Positions 22,714-35,018 of a stretch of 64,000 nucleotides of DNA are shown here, piece by piece. Each line of letters starts with the position of its first letter. The first letter of the stretch is position 1. The notes beneath the pieces are model-generated. The model was not told where the DNA came from. It was given only the letters and a program-made list of their open reading frames with translations, and ran no database searches. The stretch lies in assembly GCA_021234155.1 (NCBI GenBank), contig JAJEKV010000290.1, forward strand, positions 250,001-314,000, given 5' to 3'. The stretch comes from Isoetes taiwanensis (lineage: Eukaryota; Streptophyta; Lycopodiopsida; Isoetales; Isoetaceae). A program made the translations under genes and the position numbers.

Positions 22714-25700
22714 CTACCGGATTAAAAACCCCGCCCGAAGGTTTTCGAGGAAAACCCGGCAAGCAATCGGCCTGGCCGACAAACTGTTCCAATATACGAA
22801 ATGCAAAAACACACAAATATATACACTCATGTACCGGTGCGTGGTAGTGCGATCGACAGCGGCCAGTGAGGGTAAAGGTGGGCTCGCCAGATCCGGTACC
22901 TCCGAATATACGATCCTAGAGCACGCGTCTTGACGCGGTGTGTTCATCAGCAAATGTAGGGGCAAGTCCGGCCGTACTAAGGGAATGTAACTGGCCCGGA
23001 TCTGACTGAATGCTGGGCAACTCTGGAAAGTGTGAGACTCATCCTCAATGGCATCCGCCGACAGCCGCGGCTCGAGCCTGTCCGGGCGGGCTCCCCAATC
23101 CACCGCGTCTCGATCGCGAAGATGGTGGGCACCTCATGCGGAATGGAGGCAATGATGCGCTTTTCGAGGCTATTGCGGGAAACGCGAGTAAATTGCGGGC
23201 CGCCAACGTATATGGGTTGATGTGCTCCTTGTAATGGGCCGTCTTGACCTGCTCTAGAGCGCCGGGGTCCCAGAGCTTGCCAAGGAAGCAAGCATCCAGG
23301 TACTCCCGCAGGCTGTCACGATCGGCCTCTGTGTCCACCTGCACGCATCTGTGCTCCTGCACGTTCCATCTGGCAAACCCGATCTCTTTACCCCTCAACA
23401 GGCCTGAGGCGGCTGGGCCCATTGCCCGCAGTGCAAGCCAGGTGCGGGGAGCGAGCATCACCCATATTAACCACTTTACGAAAATAGGCGATGTGTGTAT
23501 CAAGGGCTGCCCGTGAGCGGCAAGAATCGATTCGCAGCGGAATCGATAGGGGCCGAAGGTTTCACCCCAAGTGCCCGTGCCAAAAATGCCTTCTGCACCT
23601 GCTCCAAGTCATTCCAGGTCGCCAAAGAGACGACCGGGCCCCAAACCTCGACCCCGTACAGAAGGACAGGCTCGACCAGCGCCCAAAACAGATGTGACTG
23701 ATGGCCCCAATCATAGAGCTCTGGCACGGTGATTGTTGTTTACGCATGGCATAAAGCGCTTTCCAGCTTTGTTGTCACCAAGAAGCGGATGGACGCCTCC
23801 CAACAGAGGCGAGGAGGGGAACTCCACCCCTAGGTACTTGTAGGTGGGCGTGACCTCCCGCAGGCCCCCCCGATATATGAGTGCGAGGCGTGGGATGGCG
23901 CCAAGAGGATATGAGAACCACCCCGGTCTTGGCCGATTCACGCAGCATGTTCAGAGTCTCTGGCGGAATCGTGTCTAGGGCATCCGGATGAGATCGCATA
24001 GCTTCGGGGTGTGGGCGGAAAGGTCAACATCCCCGCATAGATGAGCCGGTGGATGACCTGTTGCAAAAGCCGTATGCCATCCCCCATGCTCGAGAAGCCA
24101 AAGGCTCTAACCGGTCAATGTAGAGGCCAAAAAGTGTTGGTGAGCGGGGGGCAGCCCCGCCGGACCCCCATACTCTTGGTGAATGCTTGGCCCGTCGGTT
24201 GCATCCTCGCCAAAACAACTCTCATACGGCAGTATATGGCATTCCGCGCGTGCAAAAGGCAGCCCCGATTGACGCTTGATCTAGCCCATAGCTTTTCCCA
24301 GGGGACCGTATCAAAAGCCTTCAGCGAAGTCCACAAAGCAAACAATACAAGTCCCGCCGATGGTTTCTACCGTCTTCAATCAATCGCCCGCATGATGTAA
24401 AGATATGGTCAATCGTTGAGTGGCGGGGTCTAAAGCCACGCTTGTCGAGGGCTCGCGACATCCGCCGCCCCCGCCGGCCGGTCAACTGGCCGCTTTCGAG
24501 AATGCCACCAACGGTTTGCAAATACCGCCCGACCATGATCGTCCGGGTAATTGGCCGGACGGTGGGTCGCCGCCTTTGTGAATGGGGACAACCCCGCTTG
24601 TGGTCCATTGTTGGGGAAACCTTCCCTGCAATGCTCACTGTGAAGCGGGGTAGTGAGGATCGGCACCGGCTGCTGCTCGCCCATTTGAGTAAGTTTCGGC
24701 CCGCATACCATCGAGGTCACCGCCTTCCCATTAGCCGGCCGTTGGGTGTGCCCTCTACAACATCCTCCTCCGCGAGAACCAATGGGGGGCCATCCCGGGG
24801 GGTATGGGCGCGTCGCTGGCCCCCGGTGGGTCATAGAGCTGCCGTAGCATCGCTCCCACGCCTCGTGTGATGTCCCCCGTAGGGTCTTTGGCCGGGTTTC
24901 AAGCACTCTGCGCCAAAAGGTTCGGAGGATGAGTGTCCAAGAAAGGCGAACATCTCCCCTCGATGCACGGGCAAGGTACCCGCGCTTTGTGTCCTTCCGG
25001 ATGGGCGATGATCGCGGTGGTGGCTCGCAAGCGGTACGGATCCGCATCGTGACAGCCGGCACTTGCGTTCTTTACACTCCACATCAAACCACGGTTCTGC
25101 GAAATGTTCTTTGTCTGGCGACGACCGGGGAGGAGGGGGTCTACCAAAAGCACTGGCCTTTGCACCGCACCCGCAATAGCTCAGTCAACCGGGTCCTGTC
25201 TGCTCTAGTGTGGGGGTCCGCGGTAACTGGCGGGCGTGGCGTCCATGAGCATCTCGGCGTAGTCCCTGCACGCGCTCATAATCCGGGCCGCAATTGAGGA
25301 TGGCGAGGGCTGGCATAGTGGAGATTCCGGTGGCTTGCCAAACCATGTCCAAATAAAGTGGGAGGTGATTCGAGTCGAGCTCCTCATCCCTCTGTCGGTG
25401 CCACCCTAAACGGCCCGATGAGATGCATATCTTGCGCAGGAGCACAGGTGCATACAGGTGCAAACAGAGGCAGATCGCCATAGCTTGAGGCAATATCTTG
25501 ACGCTTGCTTCCTCAGCAAGCTTTGGGATGCCAATGCCCTTGAACATGTCAAGGCAAAGACACTACCGGCGCCACATAAATCCCACATTGGAGCGAGGCC
25601 CGCAATGCTACTGCGCACCCACTTGCCCATGAAAAGGCGGACTCATTGCCTCCATTCGCACAGGGGCACATCATCTTCGAATTGAGACGGGCAGATGGAT

Positions 25701-26489
25701 TGGGGAGCCACGCCAGGACATGCTCTGTCAATGCTGTGACAGGCCATTGCAAATTATCAAGTCAAAAATACCACATACTAGGAGCAACTGTCTGCCAAAG
25801 CGAGTGACCTGGCTGTCATCCGATCCTCGTGGCCAGGTTGCCTCTGCAGGACGTAGCTGCAGGACATCGTCAGCGAGGAGGTCAAGTCTCATGGGCTGCT
25901 CTACTCCCCGTCCGTGCATTAAAATCCCCAAGAAGGACGACCCTACCCAAGCTGCTTATGCTGCGTATGTCATCATATAGATCGACATAAGGGTCCATCC
26001 TATCCGCATCGAGTGGTTTGCGATAGAAGGTGCTCTGCATGAGGGAAATAACAGCGCCGTAAAAGAAGGTTGCCACGGTATTATGCACACGCAACCCACA
26101 AGTAATCGGGTTGTGTCCGTCTGCCTTCCGAGGGTAACCGAATGTGCCAAGGTTGTCCGGGTAGTAGCAAGCAACCCCACCATGACCCTCCGTCTCCGCA
26201 TGTGTATTGAAGACCGAAACGTTGGTAACCCTAAGCAGATCAGCAGCTCGCGGCTCAAAGATGCTCCCATGTCTCCATGAGAAAGATGAGATCCATATCG
26301 AATCGCCACTTGAGTTGAGACTGTTCCCCTTCGCCAAGGGAAGCCTCGACAATTCCGGGAGACCACCCGAGGCACAATTCCTATTTGTCGGCCAGAAGTG
26401 GTAGGCGCCTTTGAGTCAGCGGGGAGGACGGGAAGCAGAGGCCGAAGGGAGAAGTAGATGGAGCGGAGGCAAAGTGGTGGAGAGGGCAT
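22714..26489 (-). pseudogene. LINE ORF2: endonuclease, reverse transcriptase, zf-RVT (broken)
   Basis: Endonuclease text appears at 26350-25882, including VVLLGDFNARTGSRA. The reverse transcriptase shows SLKAFDTVPWEKLWA (about 24310), GVRRGCPPLTNTFWPLH (about 24160) and SPTLFGLYIDRLEPL; the catalytic YxDD box is seen only as a damaged Y-A-G-M (about 24030). Later text includes LLYGVEVWGPVVSLATW (23680) and the zinc-binding end DAIEDESHTFQSCPAF (about 23060). At least a dozen frame changes are needed to follow it. The protein would have mediated target-primed reverse transcription. Confidence 0.7.
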
Positions 26490-27331
26490 GGGTCAAGGGA
26501 GCATGAGTAGGAGCAGAGAAGGGGCTGTGGTAGGAGAAGCGCAGCTGGTAGAAAATGTGCTTCCTGCCCCGAACCAATCCCCCGCAGGCACCCCTTGGTG
26601 GCGGATGCCTCGACCCCGACAAGCTCTGTCTGCGTGCCTCTGTTGTCGCGGGTGTGAGGTGAGGTCCCGCGTCTGAGGATGTCCCCTTCAAGCATCTTGC
26701 CCCCGCACAATATGGCATCACGCGACTGCGCATCCAAGAACCGCTGATTATGACAATCTTGATTTACGACGAGGCCCGAGCCCCATGGTGGGCTGCTCGG
26801 GAAATGTGAATCGCCCGGGGAATGTCATCCGATCGAGAATGTGTGTTGGGATGTTGTGGTGAGACTCTCCCCTCCTCTTCGGCATGCCACGGACTACAGA
26901 TTGTGGCCTCTCGCCTCGCGCTCTTGGAGTTCGCCACTGCTTGAGTCAAAAGGTGGGCGAGGGCGGGCCTCTTTGGTGGTGGTGGTGTTGGTTGGGATGG
27001 TGTGGGGTGGCTTGAATCGCGGGGCAGCGGTCGTGGTCTGGCTGCCCGGCTTGCGTCGTGTATACCGGGGGATTGGCGGGGGGTAGGGGTCCGAGCCGCG
27101 TCCCCGCCCCTGGAAGTGGGAGCCACGGCTCTTGCGAGACCTCTTCGCCGCTTGGCCATCTCCTATTCTCGACTGGCCTGCGGTGATTATGAACCTTGAT
27201 AGGGAGACCACCGCCTCTACGTGGATGGCTGCCCACAACCCCTGGGCTCCGGGCTCAGGTAAGCGAGGGGCGTGCTCTCGGAGCCCCAAAGACACGGCCC
27301 GTGAGGCGGACTTGCTGCTCGACGTGCTCAA
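26416..27331 (-). pseudogene. LINE ORF1-like Pro/Arg-rich region
   Basis: Overlapping minus-strand frames upstream of the endonuclease encode Arg-, Pro- and Ser-rich sequence (RGLARAVAPTSRGGDAART, PSQPTPPPPKRPALAHLLTQ) and AVSLGLREHAPRL. This position fits ORF1 of a LINE, but no domain is recognisable and the frame is uncertain. It may instead be a GC-rich 5' region with no coding role. Confidence 0.35.
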
Positions 27332-28135
27332 GAACCCGGCGTAATGAGTACATGCGCAGAGCGATTACCAGCTCCCCGTGCCATGGTAGTGGCTTCCTCA
27401 ACCTCGACCGTCGACATCGGTGGACGATGACGGCGTCGCATTGCCCGCCTCCCCTCTCCCTGTGTCATGGTGTCGGAGTGATGAACATGAGTCTAGGCGG
27501 CCCGCATGTCCCGGCTCCCCGCCTGCGACTGTTGCCGTTCGAAGTGTGCCGGGCCAAGGCCATCTTCTACATCGTGTTCGGGTCTCTAGGTCTATGATGC
27601 GGTTCTTCTCGACCCCGGTTGCCTTACGAGGCACATGGGGTGCTCCAGGCTCCATCTGCCTTTGCCCGGCCCGGTGAACGCGTTAGCGCCTCAATGCGGA
27701 CTTTGTTAGCCTCCACACCGGCTTTGGCGTGGCTCCAATTCTCTGCCGAGGCAGGAGTTCTGTGTGGTGCGAGCAATCAATCCCCTTCGGCCTGGCCCGG
27801 CCGCAGCTGAGGGGGCCTTAGCCCCCTTGGAGAGCCTCCTTCTTCATGGAGGATGACTCTCCCCTGTCCATGATGGCTGATCGGGACCGTTTAGCGTGGC
27901 GACCCCTTGGCCTTGGTTTTTCAGGCTGGCCCATCTTCTACGTGGCCATGACTAGGGTCTGCGGCACGATCAAGCAAGGTTTAGGCTATGGCGGGGGCAT
28001 GTCAGGTCCGGCGGGGGCTAAGCGGAGCTATGGCTTGGTGTGGCCTGCTAGGGAAGGCCAAGAGGCGATTGGTTGGGCTATGGCGATGTCGGGCAAATGT
28101 TGGAGCCTAGCTCAACATTATTGTGTCTTATTGAC

Positions 28136-28347
28136 TTCCAAAGTTTGAGGGGTCTCTGGCTGCGAAAAGTGTGTTCAGAATTCAATTTGGGGACTCAAAA
28201 TCGCGGTCAGAGCACCTTTTGGGGGTTTGGGGGTTTTGGGGTTCCAAAGTTTGAGGGGTCTCGGCTCACGAAAAAGGGTGCTTTCGAGAATCAATTTGGA
28301 GACTCAAAATCGCGGTCAGAGCACCTTTTGAGGGTTTGGGGGTTTTG
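28136..28347. repeat. Two 106-bp tandem units in the LINE 5' region
   Basis: TTCCAAAGTTTGAGGGGTCT begins at 28136 and at 28242. Each unit continues through AATTTGG-GACTCAAAATCGCGG, AGCACCTTTTG and GGGTTTGGGGGTTTTGGGG. Tandem 5' units of this kind act as promoters in some LINEs; here that role is an inference from position. Confidence 0.75.
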
Positions 28348-28459
28348 GGGCTAGAGAGAGATTGTAAACCCTAGAGAGAGAAAGTCAGAAAGGGGCAAAT
28401 CAAGGGGGCTCTATGCAAGGGTAGTCTGGGCGCTAGAGAGAGGGTGAGGGCGCTAGAGG

Positions 28460-28958
28460 AAGGGTCATCAAGCAAGGGAATTATCTCATCATTGTTAGCA
28501 ATTGTTTTAACAATCTGTCCTATATTTTCCCCGACAACCTATTGGTCATTGTGTGGCCTCTTTGTGTTTAACATATTCTTCATTGCATAAATTCTTCTTT
28601 TGGCAGCATCACACCTCATATTCAAGTTCTCAATTGGTTTTTTCCCTTTCTTCCTTTCTCGCCATCCAAGAGAGGTCCTCTTCATCCGGGCCAATCTCTT
28701 ATCAGCATATACAAGTTTCATCTTCAAGTCATTTGCACGCTTTCTCTCTGACTCACATTCTTGCTGTGTCAATTTCAGCACACAATTAGCAAGTGTTTTG
28801 TCACCTTCAAGCTGCAATGTGTCATTTTTTAATTTTATGATTGTCTTCTCTTTCTCCTTCATTGCATTTTCCATTGACATGCTTGTTCTTGCTAAATTAC
28901 AGAATTCTTCATTTCGTTCATGCATGCACCTTAATAATCTGTGAATTTCAGCCAACAA
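28460..28958 (-). pseudogene. N-terminal coiled-coil part of the split unknown gene
   Basis: Minus-strand frame from 28958 encodes RLLRCMHERNEEFCNLAR followed by heptad-rich sequence (EKEKTIIKLKNDTLQLEGDK, QQECESERKRANDLKMKL) and a basic end. One TAG at 28539 interrupts the frame, which then continues to about 28460 (IGQIVKTIANNDEIIPLLDD). It is a predicted coiled coil. Strand, order and continuing frame make it the upstream part of the gene whose remainder lies at 22617-21068 beyond the LINE. Confidence 0.45.
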
Positions 28959-29238
28959 TTGACTTTGGACCTTATGAAATATTGCGCAAGTTCAATGATG
29001 TAAGTTATGAACTTAAGCTTCCCATCACGTGGAAGAAAATCCATCCAGTATTTCACGTTTCACTCTTGAAACTTTTCATTGAAAGTGAAACAACTCAGCT
29101 GGAACCTGAGGATGCACCGCCACCTCAGTTTGTTGAAGGCAATAAGGTTCTAGTAAAACCTCTTAAGATCTTGGATACAAGAGAGAGAGTTCTGACCCGT
29201 CGAACAACGGTATTGGAATATTTGGTTCAATGGAAGAG
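28955..29238 (+). mobile_element. Chromovirus (Ty3/gypsy) integrase tail and chromodomain, left part
   Basis: The frame reads DFGPYEILRKFNDVSYELKL and KIHPVFHVSLLK, the conserved C-terminal block of gypsy integrase, followed by RTTVLEYLVQWK, the start of a chromodomain. The chromodomain is cut at 29238 by the LTR of another element and resumes at 38399 with SLPIEDGTWKSSYFFADYP. The 5' part of this chromovirus is absent. Confidence 0.85.
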
Positions 29239-30166
29239 TGTTACAGGTGCTCCCAAGGGCATAGCCAGAATCGGGCCTTTGACGGACGTCCATGAGCACG
29301 GGGTACTGTTGGTCACGATTACCGGGCAGTTGTGATTTAATAGACCATGTTGACTGTATTCAGTCTATGGTGACAGAATACGGAATAAGTGGTAGTAATG
29401 GCTAGCGGCGGGTAATGGTTCGCTAGGGGGCGCTAATATTACTAAATATTAGTGCAGAAGGAGCTAGCAGGGTTTGCCGAGGCAGAAGACCTATATGGGT
29501 GCATGGTTAACATTATTGTATTAATGTTAATGTAACTTGTATAGGCACTAGGGGGCCAAATGTATTAACATGGGAAGCAAAATAAGTTAGCTATGGATAT
29601 TAATGTTTGTTAAATGGACACGTGGCACCAAGTTATTGGATGGGTTCATTAAACTGTTATAAAACAGAAGGGAACGAATGCGTATCAGATCCGGCTGCCA
29701 GATCGATGAGATGAGCTATAGGGAATGGATTGGGATCGGGTAAAAGCATGAAATGGCCGATTTTGGTCATATGAGACTGTCAGTGAACTCAAGAGCTGGA
29801 TTATAAAGCCTAGAGGATGGTACAGAGATCGAAAATTGGATCTTTCGGAAAGAAGGGCCGATTCTGCTACCAGATTTGTCAATCTGATCCAAGGCTTGGG
29901 CCTTGAAATCGAAATTGCAGCCAGAGGCTGTGGTTAGAGCTCCAAGGCAGCTTGTTACTGCCTAGGGACGAATTGGGTTGAACAGCCGGTTGGTGCTTAC
30001 CTAGGAAGGATTCTTTGAAAGAATCCGGACTGCTATAATAACTTCGCACATCAGCAAACCATTGTGGTTAGTGAGGGGGATCCGGGATCCAAGGTGTGGG
30101 CGGTACTGATCGGCGTGGCACACGCGGGCAGGAGTTGTTCCTTGGGAAAAAATTCGTACTGTAACA
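29239..30166 (+). repeat. 5' LTR
   Basis: Bounded by TGTTACA and TGTAACA. The 3' LTR copy (35019-35383 and 37888-38398) is clearly alike but carries scattered substitutions and short indels, so the insertion is not recent. The 56 bp at 29605-29660 have no counterpart in the 3' LTR. Confidence 0.9.
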
Positions 30167-30167
30167 G

Positions 30168-30179
30168 TGGTATCAGAGC
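30168..30179 (+). promoter_or_regulatory. Primer binding site for initiator-Met tRNA
   Basis: TGGTATCAGAGC, one base after the LTR end, is the standard complement of the 3' end of plant initiator methionine tRNA and primes minus-strand DNA synthesis. Confidence 0.9.
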
Positions 30180-30182
30180 CCA

Positions 30183-31560
30183 ATGGCTGAACCTGTGCCT
30201 GATATGCCAGCTGGACCTATTGACGGATTGCCTGAAGTGCATCCGCCTGAAGAGGGCATAATACCCGCCCTCGAGGACATTCATTTAGACGATGACTTGC
30301 TCGAGTTCGAGCTGGATGGGGGAGCACCCCCAGAAGCTGCTCCTGAAGCAGCTATTCCTGTAGGTGTCGATCATATTAATGCTGCGAGTGTAGCTAATAC
30401 TGATAATGTGAATGCCGGGAACGCTCTGGGAGCAAGTACTGAGCGAGGTCCGATAGGTGCAAACTTACCTGACGAAAGTGTAGGTCATATCAACTATCTA
30501 ACTGAGGAACTGAACAAGATAAGGGCGGAACAAGCCAGGTGTCAGAACACCCTGGGGTTGATACAGGAAAACCTGCAGAAGTGGGCTACTGAAGAGAAGG
30601 CCCGAGAACTCCGCTTGAGTAGTGTAGTAGAGAAGTTTCTACAGGTGGCTGGGGCAGCTCCCACTACTCCAAGGGTAAGCCATGGTGTTCCTCACGAGGT
30701 TGCACGACCAGGACCTAGTGCACCATCGGGAGTAAACACGGGGTTGGCCGAAGAACCAGCAGCTCAGAATGTCATGGAAGATATCGCTCAGCCAGAAGAA
30801 TCCCTGGGGAAACTTTATGGTGAAGAGATTAAATCTCTAGAGCGTGTAAAAATGCCGGATTTCTATGGCAAGGATGTAACGCCTGAGCAGGCTATGTGGT
30901 GGTTCAATCAAATGAAGCTGTATTTTGCAGCTACGAAGAAAGGTGAAAATGCCCGACTAATATATGCTACCCTGAAGTTGAAGGGACCGGCAGTTGCATG
31001 GTGGGACATACACACCAAGAGCTGCGTACTTGGAGGGAATTTTGTCATTTATTTCGATAGAAGTATGCACCTCATTATGACGGGCGACATGCGCTCATAC
31101 AGCTGAAGGAGCTCACTCAGACAGGGTCTCTGTGGGATTATGTGACTGAGCTGAGGGCGTTCTTTTCACGATTACCCAAGATTACTGCAGGGATGCGTGT
31201 GGATCATTTTATAAATGGTCTATGGGATGCTAGCATTTGCACGCATTTGCTGCAGGCTGAACCTGCTGACTTTGAGTTAGCTGTCGAGATGGCCAGGAAA
31301 CTGGTGGGTAGGGAAGAGCTCAGAACTTTGCTAATTGGAAGGCAAAGAGGGCCGGGGGAAACTCCCAGGGATCTGCTCCCTCTAAGAAGCAGAAGAATGA
31401 TTCTAAGGATAAGGTCGCGGGGGCAAGGCCAAGGAAGTTGACGCCAAAACAGATAAGCCTAAGGGATGTTATCGATGTGGGGTGGTCGGAGACTTTGCCC
31501 GAGAATGTACAAAGCCTCGCAAGAAAGTTTTGGCCAGCACTGCAAAGATAAATGATAAGT
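30183..31560 (+). pseudogene. gag of the nested Ty3/gypsy element, frameshifted
   Basis: The frame opens at 30183 (MAEPVPDMPAGP) with an acidic N-terminus and coiled-coil text. The capsid core follows (VKMPDFYGKDVTPEQAMWW, KLKGPAVAWWD), broken by a shift near 31065, then TQTGSLWDYVTELRAFFSRL and another shift near 31330. The zinc knuckle at about 31466 reads [17 protein letters not shown], in which the usual His of the CCHC box is Asp. Gag packages the element RNA into particles. Confidence 0.85.
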
Positions 31561-34500
31561 CGGAGATAAAGGTGTTATCAGTTATCGCTCAGGAAGAGAT
31601 GGTAAGCCCTACTCCACGCTCTTATGCGGATAAAGTTATCAGATTGTTAGATAGAATCAATGGTAGAAATGTGGTTGTTTTGGTTGATTCTGGAAGCACT
31701 CATAACTTTATTTCTGCAGATCTAGCACATGATCTAGGGTTGGAATTGAACGAGGTGGCTCCGTACATGATCGAGTCTGAGGCCGGGCCACAAACTCAGT
31801 GTCACAATGAGCAAGCATGGGGTGTTTGTTTGGAGTTGTTGGACAAAGAATCCCGGGTTTTAACATCTATATCCATAGATCTAGACATCGCTCAGTTAAA
31901 GCGATATGATGTCATTCTAGGCATGAAATGGTTACAGCAAGTTGAGCCACGGATTCTCTGGCCAACACACACCTTAGTTCTCAATTTACCATCAAATGGA
32001 GTAGTTAGGGTTCAAGGTTTACCACATGTAGAGCCTAGTAAGCTCATGTCAGCCACTCAGGCTAAAAAAAATTTCAAAGTTAATACAAATGTTTTTTCTT
32101 TGATGTACTTGAGAAAAGATGAGTGTAACTCGTTGGTGGTTAACACTGGAGTAAACTCTGAGGTAGACCAAAGACTAAAAGATCTTTTGCATACCTTCAA
32201 GGATGTTTTTCTGGAAGAGTTACCTGAGGGACCACCACCCTCGCGGGGTGTCGAGCACGAAATTGGGCTTGAACCTGGGGTCAAGCCCATGGCACGTGCT
32301 CCCTACCGATTGAGTCCTCTAGAACTTGAAGAGATTAAAAAGCAAGTGAGAGAGTTATTAAGCAAAGGTTTTGTACGACCAAGTAAATCACCTTTTGCGA
32401 GTCCCGTTTTGCTTGTTAAGAAAAAGGACGGTACTATGCAGATGTGCATAGATTACCGGGCACTTAACAAGGCAACTGTAAAGGATCGATATCCTTTACC
32501 CCAGGTCGATGATATTCTGGATCATCTTGGGGGCGCCAACTGGTTCACCAAGATAGACCTCCGCAGTGGATATCATCAGATTAAGACTGGGGAAGGGGAC
32601 GAACCTAAAACTGCATTCAGAACTCATCAAGAACATTATGAGTTTCTGGTTATGCCGTTTGGGCTTACAAATGCGCCCGCAACATTCATGCGACTAATGA
32701 ATCAAGTGTTTTCTGAGCATTTGGATAAGTTTGTCGAGGTCTTTTTAGATGATATTCTCGTCTACTCGCAAACTGTTGAAGAGCATTTCGCCCATTTGGA
32801 ACACGTTCTTTGAATTCTGCGGGGATACAAACTCTATGCAAAGATTTCCAAATGTGATTTCTTTAAGCAGCGAGTGGCTTATTTGGGACATATCCCGTCT
32901 GGTGAAAGTGTCTCCCCAGATCCTGCCAAGGTACAAGTGGTACAGCAATGGCTCCCACCAGAAAATGTTTCAGAGTTACGAAGTTTCTAGGGTTAGCCAC
33001 GTACTACCGCAAATTAGTACCGAAATTTTCTAAAGTTGTTGCTTCTCTCACTGATCTTTTGAAAAAAGATCACGATTTTGTGTGGGGGAGAGAGCAGCAA
33101 GAGGCGTTTCGATGCATTAAGGACTTGCTAGTGAGCAGTCCTGTGCTAAAAGTGCCAGATTTGAATCAGGCATTTGAGGTCTATACTGACGCTTGTGGCC
33201 AAGCGCTGGGAGCAGTATTAATGCAGCAGGGTCACGTAGTGGCTTATGAAAGTCGGAAACTAAGTCATGCGGAAAGGAACTACGCAACTTATGAGCAAGA
33301 GTTGCTAGCCATCGTGCATACGTTAAAGACATGGAGGCACTACTTGCGTAGTGGGACAAGCCAAGAGCCGCGTAAGTTTATCATCTATACCGACCATAAA
33401 CCATTGAGGTTCTTGCAAAGTCAAGCCGAAATTAGCCCGAGACAGGCTAGGTAGCTAGACTTCCTCTATGAGTTCCATTTTTCCATTAAGCATACGCCGG
33501 GCAAAAATAATCCAGTTGCCGATGCATTATCAAAAGGGTTAAGCATATAAATACCTTGATAACTTTGGCAAGTGATCTTATACTAAGGATCAAGGATGCA
33601 TATCCTGAGGATCACCAGGATCTCCGGCAATGGTCAAGCTCGGGGAGCTGTGGATTGAGCAAGAGGGGTTGCATTTCTATAAGGGAAGGATTTATGTTCC
33701 TTCAAGTGGGGACCTTCGGGAGTCAATTCTATGTGCACACCATGACACTCCACAAGCTGGGCATGGAGGTGAATGGAAGACGTATGAGTTGGTAAAAAAG
33801 TTCTACCACTGGCCAGAGTTGCAAGATCAAGTCAAGGACTTGGTAAGTCACTGCTTGGTGTGTCAAGCGGTGAAGGCGGATCATGGGAAAACTCTGGGAT
33901 TGTTACAGCCCCTCCATATACCAAATGAACGCTGGGAAAGCGTGAGTATGGACTTTATAGTCGCATTACCTAGAACTGCTAGGCAACATACTCAAATTTT
34001 GGTCGTAGTGGATCGGCTAACCAAGTATGCTAAGTTTATAGCATTAAAAGGGGAGGCTACGGGGCATGACGTAGCAATTGCCTATATGCAGCACATATTT
34101 CCAACCTTCGGACTTCCATTGTCCATCGTAAGTGATCGGGATACGAAGTTCACGGGTCACTTCTGGAGAGATCTCATGAAAGGATTGAGGATCCGATTAT
34201 ACATGAGTAGTGGAAATCATCCACAAACGGATGGGTAAACTGTGCGCATACTTAGAGGACATGTTGCGAAGGTTTGTCCACGAGAAGCAATCTAGGTGGG
34301 AAGATTATTTACCCTATCTAGAGTTCGCTTATAATAATAGCCATCACATGGGAATTCGGATGATTTCCTTTGTGGCTATGATGGGCCGAAACCCAAGGGC
34401 TTATTCTGGTATGTATAAGTACCTTAGAACCGAAGTTGCAGTCGATATGCTCCATGATATGGATGCAATCTTGCGGCAATGCAAGCAAGCTTTGCGAAAA

Positions 34501-34797
34501 GCTCAAGATAGGGCACGAACGTCTGCTAACAAGCATAGACGTGATGTCTCTTATGAAGAGGGTGATTATGTTTTCCTAAGGATTGTTTATCCTTCGGCTT
34601 TGAGAATGAACACCTTGCGACCTTTGACCAAAGGTCGAGTGCCCAAACTTACTCCGCGGTATGCTGGACCTTTTAGGATTATTAAAAGGATCGGGGAAGC
34701 GGGATACGAGTTGAACTTACCACAGGAAGTAGGGATCCATCCTGTGTTTCATGTAAGTCAGCTGAAGAGGGCTATACTGGATATTGCTAGTGGTTAG
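31482..34797 (+). pseudogene. pol of the nested Ty3/gypsy element (PR, RT, RNase H, integrase), broken
   Basis: Protease: [15 protein letters not shown] (about 31680). Reverse transcriptase: [48 protein letters not shown] and the FLDDILVYS active site (about 32743), ended by a TGA at 32811. RNase H: EVYTDACGQALGAVLMQ, YEQELLAI and YTDHKPLRFL, ending at a TAG at about 33452. Integrase: an H2C2 zinc finger (HDTPQAGHGG...CLVCQAVK), MDFIVALPR and VSDRDTKFTGHFW. At about 34236 the segment that should carry the catalytic Glu has a stop (TAA) and Val in place of Glu. After a further shift the C-terminus reads LTPRYAGPFRIIKRIG and HPVFHVSQLK. Gene order PR-RT-RH-IN defines Ty3/gypsy; there is no chromodomain. 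Confidence 0.92.
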
Positions 34798-34999
34798 TCC
34801 GCAAAGTATACCGATCGTCTTAAACTCCTTCAGAACGCCGTAACGCTTTTTGGATAAAGAGTTCGGCAATACGCGCTAATAGAGATGTGGTAGAACATCC
34901 GTTCAAGGATGTGACCGATCTCCTAAGGATGCCACCTGGGAGACGGAGGAATTTGTGCAGCAGTTCCCTCATCTAAAGGATCAACCTTGAGTGCAAGGT

Positions 35000-35018
35000 C
35001 CAAAAGGAGGGGGAGGAA
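35000..35018 (+). promoter_or_regulatory. Polypurine tract
   Basis: AAAAGGAGGGGGAGGAA lies directly before the 3' LTR and would prime plus-strand synthesis. Confidence 0.8.

Larger units (their letters stand above)
22618..28459 (-). mobile_element. Second LINE, GC-rich, inserted in the unknown gene
   Basis: A minus-strand non-LTR element separates two parts of the host gene. From its 5' side: two 106-bp tandem units (28136-28347), a Pro/Arg-rich ORF1-like region (27331-26416), endonuclease and reverse transcriptase (26489-23900), zf-RVT (23100-22714), then a 3' tail with the GGTCTCCGTGGACG motif (complement at 22653-22666) ending in (TTCC)n, seen on the plus strand as (GGAA)n at 22618-22640. 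A clear target-site duplication was not found. The whole element is GC-rich compared with its flanks and frames shift often. Confidence 0.75.
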
